From positions 1 through 5,650 of the forward strand of contig DATGQI010000238.1 of NCBI GenBank assembly GCA_035304285.1: a stretch of 5,650 nucleotides of DNA. Reading direction: 5' to 3'. A program made the position numbers and the translations under genes. How positions within the stretch are numbered: the first letter of the stretch is position 1; each line of letters opens with the position of its first letter. A model generated the notes under the pieces. It did not search any database. It was not told where the DNA came from and worked only from the letters and a program-made list of their open reading frames with translations. This stretch comes from IDS-8 sp035304285. Lineage in GTDB: Bacteria > Pseudomonadota > Gammaproteobacteria > Steroidobacterales > Woeseiaceae. Shown here piece after piece: positions 1 through 5,650 of the stretch.

Positions 1-1365
1 GCCTCCTTTACCGAAGATCTTCTCGATCATCTCGACGAGGCGCCGGCCTACCGCGCCGGATTCGGCGATGCCAGGGGAGCGCTGACCGAACCCTTCACCG
101 AGCAGCCTGCCGGGATGGAGGAGGTGCTCGCGATACTGGAAGGCGAAGTCAATGCGCCTGGCATCAATGCAATGTCTGGCCGTTCTTTCGGCTACATCCC
201 TGGTGGAGGACTTTATCCCGCTGCACTCGGCGATTTCCTGGCTGACGTCAGCAATCGCTACGCCGGGGTTTTCTACGCGTCCCCGGGTGCCGTGCGCCTC
301 GAGATGCAGCTCGTCAACTGGCTCGCCGGTGTAGTCGGCTATCCGGCGGGTACCGCGGGCGGTGACCTGACATCCGGCGGCAGCATTGCTTCCCTGAGCG
401 CCATCGTCGCGGCGCGCGAAGCGCACAACCTGCGAACTGTCGATGTGCCGCGCCATGTCGTTTACCTGAGCGGCCAATCCCACCATTCCGCGCGCAAGGC
501 CCTTAGGTTAGCGGGGCTGGCGGAATGCGTGCATCGCGTGATCGATGTCGACGAGCGTTGGCGGATGAATGCCGATGCGCTGGCAACATGCATCGAGACG
601 GATCGTCGCCAAGGCCTGGTGCCATGGCTCGTCGTCGCAACCGCGGGCAGCACAGACACCGGCGCAGTGGATCCCCTTACCGCGATCGCCCAGGTTGCCG
701 CTGCCGAAGGGCTGTGGCTGCACGTCGACGCCGCTTACGGAGGCGCGTTCCTGCTCTGCGAAGAGGGGCGGCGGATACTCGCGGGCATCGAACGTTCGGA
801 CTCGACGATCATCGACCCGCACAAGGGCCTGTTCCTGCCGTTCGGCAGTGGCGCGGTACTCGTGCGGGATCGCGGGCACCTTGCTGCAGGGAACCGCTAC
901 CACGCCGGTTACATGCAGGATGCATTTCGCGAGGATGTCGAGCTGTCGCCCGCCGACCTGTCGCCCGAGCTGACCCGGCCGTTTCGTGGCTTGCGGCTGT
1001 GGCTGCCGTTGAAGTTGTTCGGTCTTGCGCCGTTTCGAGCTGCACTGGAAGAGAAACTGCTGCTCGCGCGGTATTTTCACGGGCGGCTGGCGGAGTTGCC
1101 GGACTGGGAAGTAGGGCCGTCCCCGGACCTTTCCGTGGTCACGTACCGGTACCTTCCCCCGCGCGGTGACGCCGACCAGTTCAACCGCCGCCTGGCCGCG
1201 GCCGTGCAGAACGAAGGCAAATGTTTTATCTCGTCGACGCAACTGAACGGCCGTTTCACGTTGCGCCTCGCAGTGCTGCATTTTCGCACCCATCTCGCGG
1301 ACGTCGAGATGGTACTGGAACAGTTGCAGGACCATGCGCGGCGACTCAGCGAGGCTCCGTTGTAA
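1..1365 (+). CDS. PLP-dependent group II decarboxylase (aromatic-L-amino-acid decarboxylase-like), 5' end cut off
   Basis: Cytoplasmic pyridoxal-phosphate enzyme expected to remove the alpha-carboxyl of an amino acid, giving an amine and CO2. The frame is open from base 1, so 454 codons are visible; family members usually have about 470-490 residues, so only a short N-terminus is missing. The ATG at 115 is internal, because typical family sequence precedes it. Visible hallmarks are FGYIPGGG (about 199-222), ASPGAVRLE (about 280-306), the TSGGS cofactor-phosphate loop (about 370-384), a GQSHHS segment whose first His (481-483) should stack on the PLP ring, HVDAAYGG with the Asp (727-729) that contacts the pyridine nitrogen, and DPHKG with the Schiff-base Lys at 823-825. 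The C-terminus (FRTHLADVE) is family-like and ends in TAA. All core catalytic residues are present, so it looks functional. The substrate (tryptophan, tyrosine, DOPA or another) cannot be read from the sequence. No clear terminator follows. A non-decarboxylating member of the same fold is the main alternative. Confidence 0.93.
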   Translation, partial: ASFTEDLLDHLDEAPAYRAGFGDARGALTEPFTEQPAGMEEVLAILEGEVNAPGINAMSGRSFGYIPGGGLYPAALGDFLADVSNRYAGVFYASPGAVRLEMQLVNWLAGVVGYPAGTAGGDLTSGGSIASLSAIVAAREAHNLRTVDVPRHVVYLSGQSHHSARKALRLAGLAECVHRVIDVDERWRMNADALATCIETDRRQGLVPWLVVATAGSTDTGAVDPLTAIAQVAAAEGLWLHVDAAYGGAFLLCEEGRRILAGIERSDSTIIDPHKGLFLPFGSGAVLVRDRGHLAAGNRYHAGYMQDAFREDVELSPADLSPELTRPFRGLRLWLPLKLFGLAPFRAALEEKLLLARYFHGRLAELPDWEVGPSPDLSVVTYRYLPPRGDADQFNRRLAAAVQNEGKCFISSTQLNGRFTLRLAVLHFRTHLADVEMVLEQLQDHARRLSEAPL

Positions 1366-1563
1366 CCTGACGTATGCATGGCGCAGGTCATCGTGATCAC
1401 TGCATAAACAGTTATTTGTGATGCTTACTTCATCGTCTTTCGAGTAAATCCCTCCGCAGAAGCGCGCTCGCCAGCTAGCGCGAATGTATGGCTATGGAAC
1501 GTCCAGGGGCATGATGCTCCTGATGACCGGCCTGCAAGCGCAGCTCAACGGAATTCAGCGACT

Positions 1564-1619
1564 ATCCCGGCGCTGAGCCCCGGCCCTCTACCGCCAAGTC
1601 TCGACTTGGCTCACGGGAT
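1564..1619. repeat. Imperfect long inverted repeat with an internal alternative hairpin
   Basis: ATCCCG (1564-1569) pairs with CGGGAT (1614-1619), and TGAGCC (1574-1579) pairs with GGCTCA (1608-1613). Together they make 12 base pairs, with a 4-nt bulge (1570-1573) on the left side only. A second stem, GCCAAGT (1593-1599) with ACTTGGC (1604-1610) and a CTCG loop, uses some of the same right-arm bases, so the two folds partly exclude each other. No T-run follows, which argues against a simple intrinsic terminator. It could be a dispersed palindromic repeat, part of a small RNA, or the scar of a mobile element. The pairing is read directly from the sequence; the role is unknown. Confidence 0.5.
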
Positions 1620-1620
1620 T

Positions 1621-1635
1621 CTCGGAGAAACCGAG
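1621..1635. repeat. Short hairpin next to the long inverted repeat
   Basis: CTCGG (1621-1625) and CCGAG (1631-1635) form a perfect 5-bp stem around an AGAAA loop, one base after the long inverted repeat ends. It could be lengthened by a T-G wobble and a T-A pair outward. The following GAATTT is a poor U-tract, so at most this is a weak terminator of + strand transcription. Confidence 0.4.
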
Positions 1636-1703
1636 GAATTTGCCTATCGTATTCCGGTGCAGAGATACGAAACGCTACGCAGCGACAATCCACCGGGCTT
1701 TTG

Positions 1704-1731
1704 TTGTTGTGTATACCGGAAAAGGTATAAT
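1704..1731 (+). promoter_or_regulatory. Sigma-70 promoter and palindromic operator of the toxin-antitoxin module
   Basis: A perfect -10 hexamer TATAAT lies at 1726-1731. A weak -35 candidate, TTGTTG (1704-1709), lies 16 nt upstream and matches the consensus only in its TTG half. The palindrome TATACC (1712-1717), 6-nt centre, GGTATA (1724-1729) occupies the spacer and runs into the -10 box. An operator placed there is what is expected for an HTH antitoxin that blocks its own promoter (established for type II modules in general; inferred here). Transcription would start near 1738, leaving only about 10 nt before the preferred toxin start at 1748. Confidence 0.6.
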
Positions 1732-1747
1732 TCCGCCTTCTGCCGGG

Positions 1748-2059
1748 CTGCGGAAAATCCACTGGCAGGGCGATTCCCTTGATGTGGTTCGCAGCTGGCC
1801 GCGTGAAGCTCACCGGGCGGCGGGGGAGGAGTTGTTCCGGTTGCAGCTTGGTAACGATCCCCTGCATTGGCGACCCATGCGATCGGTAGGACGTGGTGCC
1901 CGTGAAGTCAAAGTATCGGTGGGTAGCGAGTACCGTCTCTTGTACGTAACGCTTCGTGCGCGGAATGTTCACGTGCTCCACGCGTTTGAGAAGAAGGCCA
2001 GGCGGACGAGCAAGCAGGACATTGCCGAAGCGAAGCGGCGCCTGGTTGCATTACGTTGA
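1748..2059 (+). CDS. RelE/ParE-superfamily toxin, Gp49/HigB-like (COG4679 type)
   Basis: Predicted toxin of a type II toxin-antitoxin pair. Characterised HigB/RelE-fold relatives cleave mRNA on the ribosome. The protein is 103 aa if it starts at the CTG at 1748, which is normal for the family. Recognised features from that start are the N-terminal strand RKIHW, a helical part running into LFRLQLGNDP (29-38), WRPMRSVG-GAREV (41-54), the basic YRLLYV strand (62-67), and the C-terminal HAFEKKARRTSKQDI (78-92), very close to the HCFQKK-T-K-DI signature remembered for this family. The frame also opens from TTG 1640 and GTG 1709, but these would add non-family residues and lie upstream of the predicted transcription start. 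No Shine-Dalgarno sequence precedes 1748. So the toxin is read either from CTG on a nearly leaderless mRNA, or its ATG has mutated and it is silent. The antitoxin gene begins 31 nt downstream in another frame. Family assignment is firm; start and activity are not. Confidence 0.85.
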   Translation: MRKIHWQGDSLDVVRSWPREAHRAAGEELFRLQLGNDPLHWRPMRSVGRGAREVKVSVGSEYRLLYVTLRARNVHVLHAFEKKARRTSKQDIAEAKRRLVALR

Positions 2060-2090
2060 GGAACGACTTCAGGCCGATGTGAGGATTGTT

Positions 2091-2408
2091 ATGGCGCATG
2101 TAACCAGTGGCAATGTTTTCGAGGATCTCGGCTTCAGCAGGGAGGAGGCCGCGCGGCTGGCGCTGCAGGTGTACCTTTCGGAGCAAATCCGTACGTTCAT
2201 CCGGCGCCAGGGATTGACACAGGCGAAGGCGGCGGAATTCTTCGATGTGCCGCAACCTAAGATCAGTCGCATCATGAACGACAAGCTACAAGGCTTCACG
2301 ATCGACTACCTGGTGAGGATGCTGGCTCGCACCGGAGGCACGCTGAACTACTCGTTTCGCCAGCCGGCCGTCAGAAACAGCTCCCCCATTCGAAAGGAAC
2401 CGGGTTAA
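2091..2408 (+). CDS. XRE/HTH_37-type antitoxin (HigA-like)
   Basis: Partner of the preceding toxin: it should bind and neutralise it, and repress the shared promoter. It is 105 aa from ATG 2091, with GAGG at 2081-2084 and a 6-nt spacer; the frame extends back to 1956, but that part overlaps the toxin and is unlike the family. The N-terminal TSGNVFEDLGF (5-15) is the usual opening of these antitoxins, followed by a helix (17-39) and an XRE helix-turn-helix: GLTQAKAAEFF (41-51) as first helix and PQPKISRIMND (54-64) as recognition helix. LQGFTIDYLVRMLARTGG (66-83) and a short strand LNYSF follow. The last 15 residues (after FR at 90) are a polar tail of no recognised type. The toxin-first, antitoxin-second order is that of HigBA-like modules. 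The palindrome at 1712-1729 is its likely binding site (inference). Confidence 0.9.
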   Translation: MAHVTSGNVFEDLGFSREEAARLALQVYLSEQIRTFIRRQGLTQAKAAEFFDVPQPKISRIMNDKLQGFTIDYLVRMLARTGGTLNYSFRQPAVRNSSPIRKEPG

Positions 2409-2424
2409 GAGCGGCCAGGAGTCG

Positions 2425-2511
2425 ATGAAATCGATCGTCATCGGCATCATGCCGCAAGACGGATCCTCGTATAGCCGCCACCAATCGTCCCGGGTTACGC
2501 TCTCCCCATGA
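2425..2511 (+). CDS. Candidate 28-codon ORF overlapping the MarC-family start; small gene or gene remnant
   Basis: Starts at ATG 2425 after AGGAG (2417-2421; a short 3-nt gap) and ends at TGA 2509-2511, sharing ATGA with the next gene's ATG at 2508. The MarC-family gene has no Shine-Dalgarno sequence of its own, so translation coupling through this overlap is plausible. The first 12 residues, MKSIVIGIMPQD, resemble from memory the N-terminus of a family of small HTH regulators (COG4190-like, often beside toxin genes), after which the resemblance stops. It may therefore be the broken start of such a gene that followed the toxin-antitoxin pair. The remaining 16 residues (rich in S and R) look like ordinary non-coding translation. 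A CGATGA/TCATCG inverted repeat (2423-2428, 2438-2443) covers its start and could hide it. Chance is a real alternative. Confidence 0.3.
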   Translation: MKSIVIGIMPQDGSSYSRHQSSRVTLSP

Positions 2512-3098
2512 ACGACCTCACTGCGGCTGTCATCACATTGTTCCTGATCATGGACCCACTCGGGAACATCCCGATTTTTCTTTCAGTTCTGAAGGACGTT
2601 CCCCCTGCGCGGCGGCGCAAGGTTGTCGTGCGCGAGGTGCTTATTGCGTATATCGTGCTGCTCGCGTTCCTGCTCCTCGGAGACGGGGTGCTTACGGTTC
2701 TGCAACTCGACCAGGAGACAATAAGCATCGCCGGCGGCATCGTCCTGTTCATCATCGCGCTGCGCATGATTTTTCCTCAGACCCGGGCAGAGGGCGCGGC
2801 GCCCGAGGGTGAACCTCTGGTGGTCCCGCTCGCAATTCCTCTCATCGCCGGTCCATCGGCGCTGGCAGCGCTGCTGCTCCTGCAGCGCTCTGATCCGGGC
2901 AGTACAATGGCGTTGTGGCTGGCGATGTCGCTTGCCTGGCTCCTTACCGCCGCGATCCTCATTGCGGCACCGTTTTTCTATCGGATTCTCGGAGAGCGCG
3001 GACTGATGGCGATGGAACGCCTCATGGGCATGGTGCTCGTGATGATCAGCGTACAGATGCTGCTGAACGGTATCAGCGTGTTTCTCGGCCGTTCCTGA
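2508..3098 (+). CDS. MarC-family integral membrane protein (YhgN/YchE type)
   Basis: Inner-membrane protein of 196 aa, the usual length for MarC-family proteins. The family was once linked to multiple antibiotic resistance, but its substrate and role are not established. Six hydrophobic segments can be placed roughly at residues 5-28, 43-65, 71-90, 104-125, 135-155 and 168-190. Family marks are MDPLGNIPIFLSVL (15-28), the IAGGIVLFIIALRM segment (74-87) and PLAIPLIAGPSA (107-118), where the two proline- and glycine-rich half-motifs reflect the internal duplication known for the family. ATG 2508 is the first possible start after a stop at 2472 and gives the expected N-terminus. There is no Shine-Dalgarno sequence. 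Either coupling from the small ORF that ends in ATGA here, or a leaderless mRNA from a -10-like TACGCT at 2496-2501, could explain this. The MFS exporter gene follows after 15 nt, probably in one operon. Confidence 0.92.
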   Translation: MNDLTAAVITLFLIMDPLGNIPIFLSVLKDVPPARRRKVVVREVLIAYIVLLAFLLLGDGVLTVLQLDQETISIAGGIVLFIIALRMIFPQTRAEGAAPEGEPLVVPLAIPLIAGPSALAALLLLQRSDPGSTMALWLAMSLAWLLTAAILIAAPFFYRILGERGLMAMERLMGMVLVMISVQMLLNGISVFLGRS

Positions 3099-3113
3099 TC
3101 AGGTCCTGCTTTC

Positions 3114-4340
3114 ATGAAAACCGCCTGGCCGATCCTGGCCGCGATCAGTTTCTGCCACCTGTTGAACGACATGATGCAGTCGCTGCTGCCGGCGATTTAC
3201 CCGATCCTGAAGACCAACTACGACTTGAGCTTTGGCCAGGTCGGTCTCCTGACGCTGGCTTTCCAGCTCACCGCCTCCATGCTCCAGCCCGCGATCGGGC
3301 TGTACACCGATAAAAACCCGAAACCGTATTCGCTGGCGATCGGGATGGGATTTACCCTCGTCGGCCTGCTGTCCCTGTCGGCGGCCGGAAGCTACCCGAT
3401 GTTGCTGCTGGGAGCGGCGCTCGTGGGGAGCGGGTCCGCTGTACTGCACCCTGAATCGTCGCGAGTCGCGCGCATGGCCGCCGGAGGGCGCCCCGGGCTG
3501 GCGCAATCCGTTTTCCAGGTGGGGGGAAACGTGGGCTCTGCCCTCGGGCCGCTGCTCGCGGCCTTCATCGTCCTGCGCCACGGCCAGCCGAGCCTGGCGT
3601 GGTTCGGCATCGCCGCCGTAATCGCCATTGTCCTGCTGGCGCGCGTGGGGCACTGGTACCGGGATCACGGTTTGCGTCGTCTCAATGAGCGCACTCCCAC
3701 GGGATCTGCGGACAAACCCGCGCGGCATCCGAAGGCGACCATGGCGGTCGTGGTGCTGGTAGCGCTGATCTTCAGCAAGTTCTTCTATACGGCGAGCCTT
3801 ACGAGCTATTACACGTTCTACCTCATCGAGGAATTCGGCGTCTCGGTGCGAAGTTCGCAGATTTACTTGTTCATGTACCTGGGCGCCGTTGCGATAGGCA
3901 CGCTGGCCGGGGGAGCGCTCGGCGACCGGTTTGGACGCCGGTTTGTCATCTGGGCCTCGATCCTGGGCGTCCTGCCGTTCACGCTGGCGCTGCCGTACGC
4001 GAACCTGTTCTGGACCGGGGCCTTGAGCGTGCTCATCGGGATGATCCTCGCCTCCGCCTTTCCGGCGATTGTCGTCTACGGGCAAGAATTGATGCCCTCC
4101 AGGGTCGGCGCCGTCGCGGGGCTCTTTTTCGGGCTCGCGTTTGGCTTGGGCGGCATCGGTGCCGCCGCCTTCGGGCTGCTCGCGGATGCGACGAGCATCC
4201 GCTTCGTGTTCGAACTGTGCGCGTTCCTGCCGGCAATCGGCCTCCTCGCTTACTTCCTACCGGACCTCGAGATGGATGGCCGCAGAACCACCGACGCCGC
4301 CACGGTCAATATTGCCAGCGGCAGCGTCCGCGAAGGATGA
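3114..4340 (+). CDS. fsr: MFS exporter, fosmidomycin-resistance (Fsr) family
   Basis: Proton-driven inner-membrane efflux protein of 408 aa; E. coli Fsr, about 406 aa, exports fosmidomycin. The sequence shows the family opening FCHLLNDMMQSLLPAIYPILK (about 13-33), followed by GQVGLL and the loop 2-3 motif LYTDKNPKP (around T65-P71), which is the Fsr form of MFS motif A. HPESSR (112-117) is a further Fsr-type mark. A polar linker (about 180-210, rich in R, K and T) separates the two six-helix halves, and the second half carries GDRFGRR (270-276), the classic motif A between helices 8 and 9. Twelve transmembrane segments fit the hydrophobicity. The start at 3114 follows AGGT (3101-3104) at a 9-nt gap and lies 15 nt after the MarC-family stop, so the two are probably co-transcribed. 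The natural substrate may well not be fosmidomycin. Confidence 0.92.
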   Translation: MKTAWPILAAISFCHLLNDMMQSLLPAIYPILKTNYDLSFGQVGLLTLAFQLTASMLQPAIGLYTDKNPKPYSLAIGMGFTLVGLLSLSAAGSYPMLLLGAALVGSGSAVLHPESSRVARMAAGGRPGLAQSVFQVGGNVGSALGPLLAAFIVLRHGQPSLAWFGIAAVIAIVLLARVGHWYRDHGLRRLNERTPTGSADKPARHPKATMAVVVLVALIFSKFFYTASLTSYYTFYLIEEFGVSVRSSQIYLFMYLGAVAIGTLAGGALGDRFGRRFVIWASILGVLPFTLALPYANLFWTGALSVLIGMILASAFPAIVVYGQELMPSRVGAVAGLFFGLAFGLGGIGAAAFGLLADATSIRFVFELCAFLPAIGLLAYFLPDLEMDGRRTTDAATVNIASGSVREG

Positions 4341-4389
4341 GCGCTGCGTCACAGTCCGGGAGTACCGCACAATAGTGTGAACTGCGTTC

Positions 4390-4416
4390 TCAAGCTTTCT
4401 ACTCCTGCACCGATAA
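4390..4416 (+). promoter_or_regulatory. Sigma-28 (FliA) promoter of the flagellin gene
   Basis: TCAAGCTT (4390-4397), an 11-nt spacer and ACCGATAA (4409-4416) match the FliA consensus TMAAGTTT-N11-GCCGATAA at nearly every position with the exact spacing. Transcription should start around 4422-4424, giving a leader of nearly 90 nt. This makes the flagellin a late-class flagellar gene, expressed after hook completion when the anti-sigma factor FlgM is exported (established for the class). A second CGATAA at 4438-4443 has no matching -35 and is not counted as a promoter. Confidence 0.88.
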
Positions 4417-4449
4417 CCCCTCTGTACGGCGGTCTTTCGATAACTTGAC

Positions 4450-4502
4450 GCCGGACGGAAGATTCCGGCTCAACAGCAGACCGGGTTATTTTTGACTAGG
4501 AG
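4450..4502 (+). promoter_or_regulatory. Flagellin 5' leader: GGA-loop hairpin plus Shine-Dalgarno
   Basis: GCCGGA (4450-4455) pairs with TCCGGC (4464-4469) around an 8-nt loop that contains GGA (4457-4459). The Shine-Dalgarno sequence AGGAG (4498-4502) holds a second GGA about 40 nt downstream. One GGA in a hairpin loop and one in the ribosome binding site is the arrangement used by the CsrA/RsmA translational repressor, as in the Bacillus hag leader. CsrA control is an inference only. The alternative 4-bp pairing of CCGG 4465-4468 with CCGG 4481-4484, before TTATTTTT, is too weak to call a terminator. Confidence 0.4.
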
Positions 4503-4510
4503 TTATTGAA

Positions 4511-5647
4511 ATGGCACAGACGATTAATACCAACGTTGCATCGCTCAATGCGCAACGTAATTTGAATCGTTCGCAAGGTTTGCTCAACCAGTCACTCGAA
4601 CGGCTGTCGACAGGCCTGCGAATCAACAGCGCAAAGGACGACGCAGCAGGACTCGCGATTTCCGAGCGTTTCACCACCCAGATCCGCGGCCTGAACCAGG
4701 CTGTGCGGAACGCGAGCGACGGCATATCGCTGGCCCAGACCGCTGAAAGCGCACTCGCAGAGTTGACCAACAACCTGCAGCGCATTCGCGAGCTGGCCGT
4801 CCAGTCCGCCAACGCTTCCAACTCGGAGTCCGACCGGGCTGCCCTGGATGCCGAAGTTCAGCAGCGTATCGCTGAAGTCGACCGCATCGCCAAGCAGACC
4901 AACTTCAACGGAGTGAAAGTACTGGACGGTTCGTTCGGTACGGCAACCTTCCAGGTTGGCGCGAACGTCGGCGAGACGATTTCGGTTGGCCTGACGACCG
5001 ATGTCACCGCGGCTGCAATCGGTACGGTTAACACCAATACCGGCGCCGCGTTCGCGATGGACGACGCGACGGACGTTGAGAACGTTACCCTGACGTTTAC
5101 GGGTGGAGCAACGGGCAGCGTTGTTGTGGAAGCAGGCTCGTCGGTACAGCAGGCTGCTGATGCAATCAACAACGCCAACATCACGGGAGTCTCGGCGTTC
5201 GTTAACGAAAGCGATCAGCTGCAGATACTCTCCAGCGTCGGCGAGGTGACGATGGCCGAAACCGTTGCTGCTGGCAACAACACCCTCGGCTTGGATGCCG
5301 TGGTTACAGCCGACGAGGCCGTTAGTGATGCAACGACACTGGCGAGCGCCGGTGTCGCTTCGGTAGCCGCTGCGAACTTCACGATGGCTCGTATCGACTC
5401 CGCACTGACCGACGTAAACGCTCTGCGCGGCGACTTAGGCGCTATCCAGAACCGCTTCGAGTCGACCATCATCAACCTGCAGACCGTCAGTGAGAACCTG
5501 GCCGCATCGCGCGGACGTATCCAGGACGCTGACTTCGCTGCCGAAACCGCTGCCCTGACGAAGGCGCAGATCCTGCAGCAGGCCGGTGTATCGGTACTGT
5601 CGCAGGCGAACGCCCAGCCGCAGCTGGCCCTGAGCCTGCTGCAGTAA
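4511..5647 (+). CDS. fliC: Flagellin, filament subunit
   Basis: Structural protein of the flagellar filament, exported unfolded through the flagellar type III apparatus. It is 378 aa, mid-range for flagellins, and complete. The N-terminal D0/D1 region (1-140) is canonical: INTNVASLNAQRNL (5-18), LERLSTGLRINSAKDDAAGL (29-48) and LQRIRELAVQSAN (89-101), the last being the conserved D1 stretch recognised by TLR5 in enterobacterial flagellins. The middle region carries a flagellin_IN-like segment (VTLTFTGG, SSVQQAADAINNA, TGVSAFV), followed by an Ala- and Val-rich part that should be the surface-exposed domain. The C-terminal D1/D0 (about 295-378) contains DLGAIQNRFESTI, NLAASRGRIQDADFA and ends in LALSLLQ. 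No cysteine is present, as usual for flagellins. The start is fixed by AGGAG at 4498-4502 with an 8-nt gap. It stands alone after a transport operon, under its own sigma-28 promoter; flaG, fliD or fliS would be the usual next genes, but they lie outside the window. Confidence 0.98.
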   Translation: MAQTINTNVASLNAQRNLNRSQGLLNQSLERLSTGLRINSAKDDAAGLAISERFTTQIRGLNQAVRNASDGISLAQTAESALAELTNNLQRIRELAVQSANASNSESDRAALDAEVQQRIAEVDRIAKQTNFNGVKVLDGSFGTATFQVGANVGETISVGLTTDVTAAAIGTVNTNTGAAFAMDDATDVENVTLTFTGGATGSVVVEAGSSVQQAADAINNANITGVSAFVNESDQLQILSSVGEVTMAETVAAGNNTLGLDAVVTADEAVSDATTLASAGVASVAAANFTMARIDSALTDVNALRGDLGAIQNRFESTIINLQTVSENLAASRGRIQDADFAAETAALTKAQILQQAGVSVLSQANAQPQLALSLLQ

Positions 5648-5650
5648 GGC

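Larger units (their letters stand above)
1366..1703. other. Non-coding gap between decarboxylase and toxin-antitoxin module
   Basis: No convincing gene, tRNA or rRNA is visible here. The first part (1366-1450) is less GC-rich than its surroundings and holds only weak inverted repeats: ACCTG/CAGGT at 1365-1369 and 1384-1388, the palindrome GTGATCAC at 1393-1400, and TTACT/AGTAA at 1425-1429 and 1443-1447. None is followed by a T-run, so no intrinsic terminator for the decarboxylase can be called. CGCGCT (1463-1468) and AGCGCG (1477-1482) form a 6-bp stem with an 8-nt loop. The second part holds the structured element listed separately. The frame of the downstream toxin is open back to a TTG at 1640, but the residues it would add do not look like the family. 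Confidence 0.6.

Noticed and set aside
508..1335. Long minus-strand open frame (275 codons) opposite the decarboxylase
   Set aside because: The + strand frame carries all the catalytic motifs of a known family; the antisense product shows Gln/Arg-rich shadow composition and no motif.
1399..1412. LexA-like ACTG-N6-CAGT
   Set aside because: The SOS box needs CTGT-N8-ACAG; the spacing and inner bases are wrong.
1511..1576. Small ORF starting ATGATG in the gap
   Set aside because: Only 21 codons; the AGGGG before it is too close to the first ATG, and nothing in its sequence is recognisable.
1562..1981. Minus-strand open frame opposite the toxin (139 codons)
   Set aside because: No family resemblance or ribosome binding site, and it overlaps the clearly recognisable toxin.
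2443..2453. GGCA-tca-TGCC hairpin after the antitoxin as a terminator
   Set aside because: Only 4 base pairs and no T-run follows.
3099..4085. Long minus-strand open frame (328 codons) opposite the Fsr gene
   Set aside because: It is rich in Arg, Gln, His and Gly with no hydrophobic core or motif, the typical antisense shadow of a GC-rich membrane-protein gene.
4376..4391. CRP-like half site TGTGA before the flagellin promoter
   Set aside because: The second half (TTCTC) matches TCACA poorly, and sigma-28 flagellin promoters are not usually CRP-controlled directly.
4436..4443. Second sigma-28-like -10 (TTCGATAA)
   Set aside because: The bases where its -35 should lie (4417-4424, CCCCTCTG) do not match the consensus.

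Overview
The window is a high-GC stretch of a motile, Gram-negative bacterium. The flagellin with gammaproteobacterial-type termini, its sigma-28 promoter, the MarC-family protein and the Fsr-type exporter all fit Gammaproteobacteria (inference; the genus cannot be named from the sequence). All supported genes lie on the + strand.

Layout. (1) 1-1365: the 3' part of a PLP-dependent group II decarboxylase; its start lies upstream of the window. (2) 1366 to about 1703: a non-coding gap whose second half is rich in inverted repeats, notably an imperfect one at 1564-1619 followed directly by a hairpin at 1621-1635. (3) 1704-2408: a type II toxin-antitoxin module, with a Gp49/HigB-like RelE-fold toxin first and an XRE-type HTH antitoxin second. 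It has its own promoter, in which a TATACC/GGTATA palindrome overlaps a perfect TATAAT. The toxin has no ATG, GTG or TTG start that fits both the family and the promoter; a CTG fits best. (4) 2425-2511: a 28-codon open frame with a Shine-Dalgarno sequence that ends in an ATGA overlap with the next gene. It is either a small coupled ORF or the remnant of a longer gene. (5) 2508-4340: a two-gene transport operon, a MarC-family membrane protein followed 15 nt later by a fosmidomycin-resistance-type MFS exporter. (6) 4390-5647: a complete flagellin gene with a sigma-28 promoter and a leader containing a GGA-bearing hairpin, ending three bases before the window does.

Working together: the toxin and antitoxin form one self-regulated unit, the MarC and Fsr proteins are probably co-transcribed, and the flagellin is a separate, late-class flagellar transcription unit. 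The decarboxylase has no visible functional link to the rest. No large new system is evident. The points worth a second look are the toxin's start, the small ORF before the MarC gene, the structured gap and the flagellin leader.
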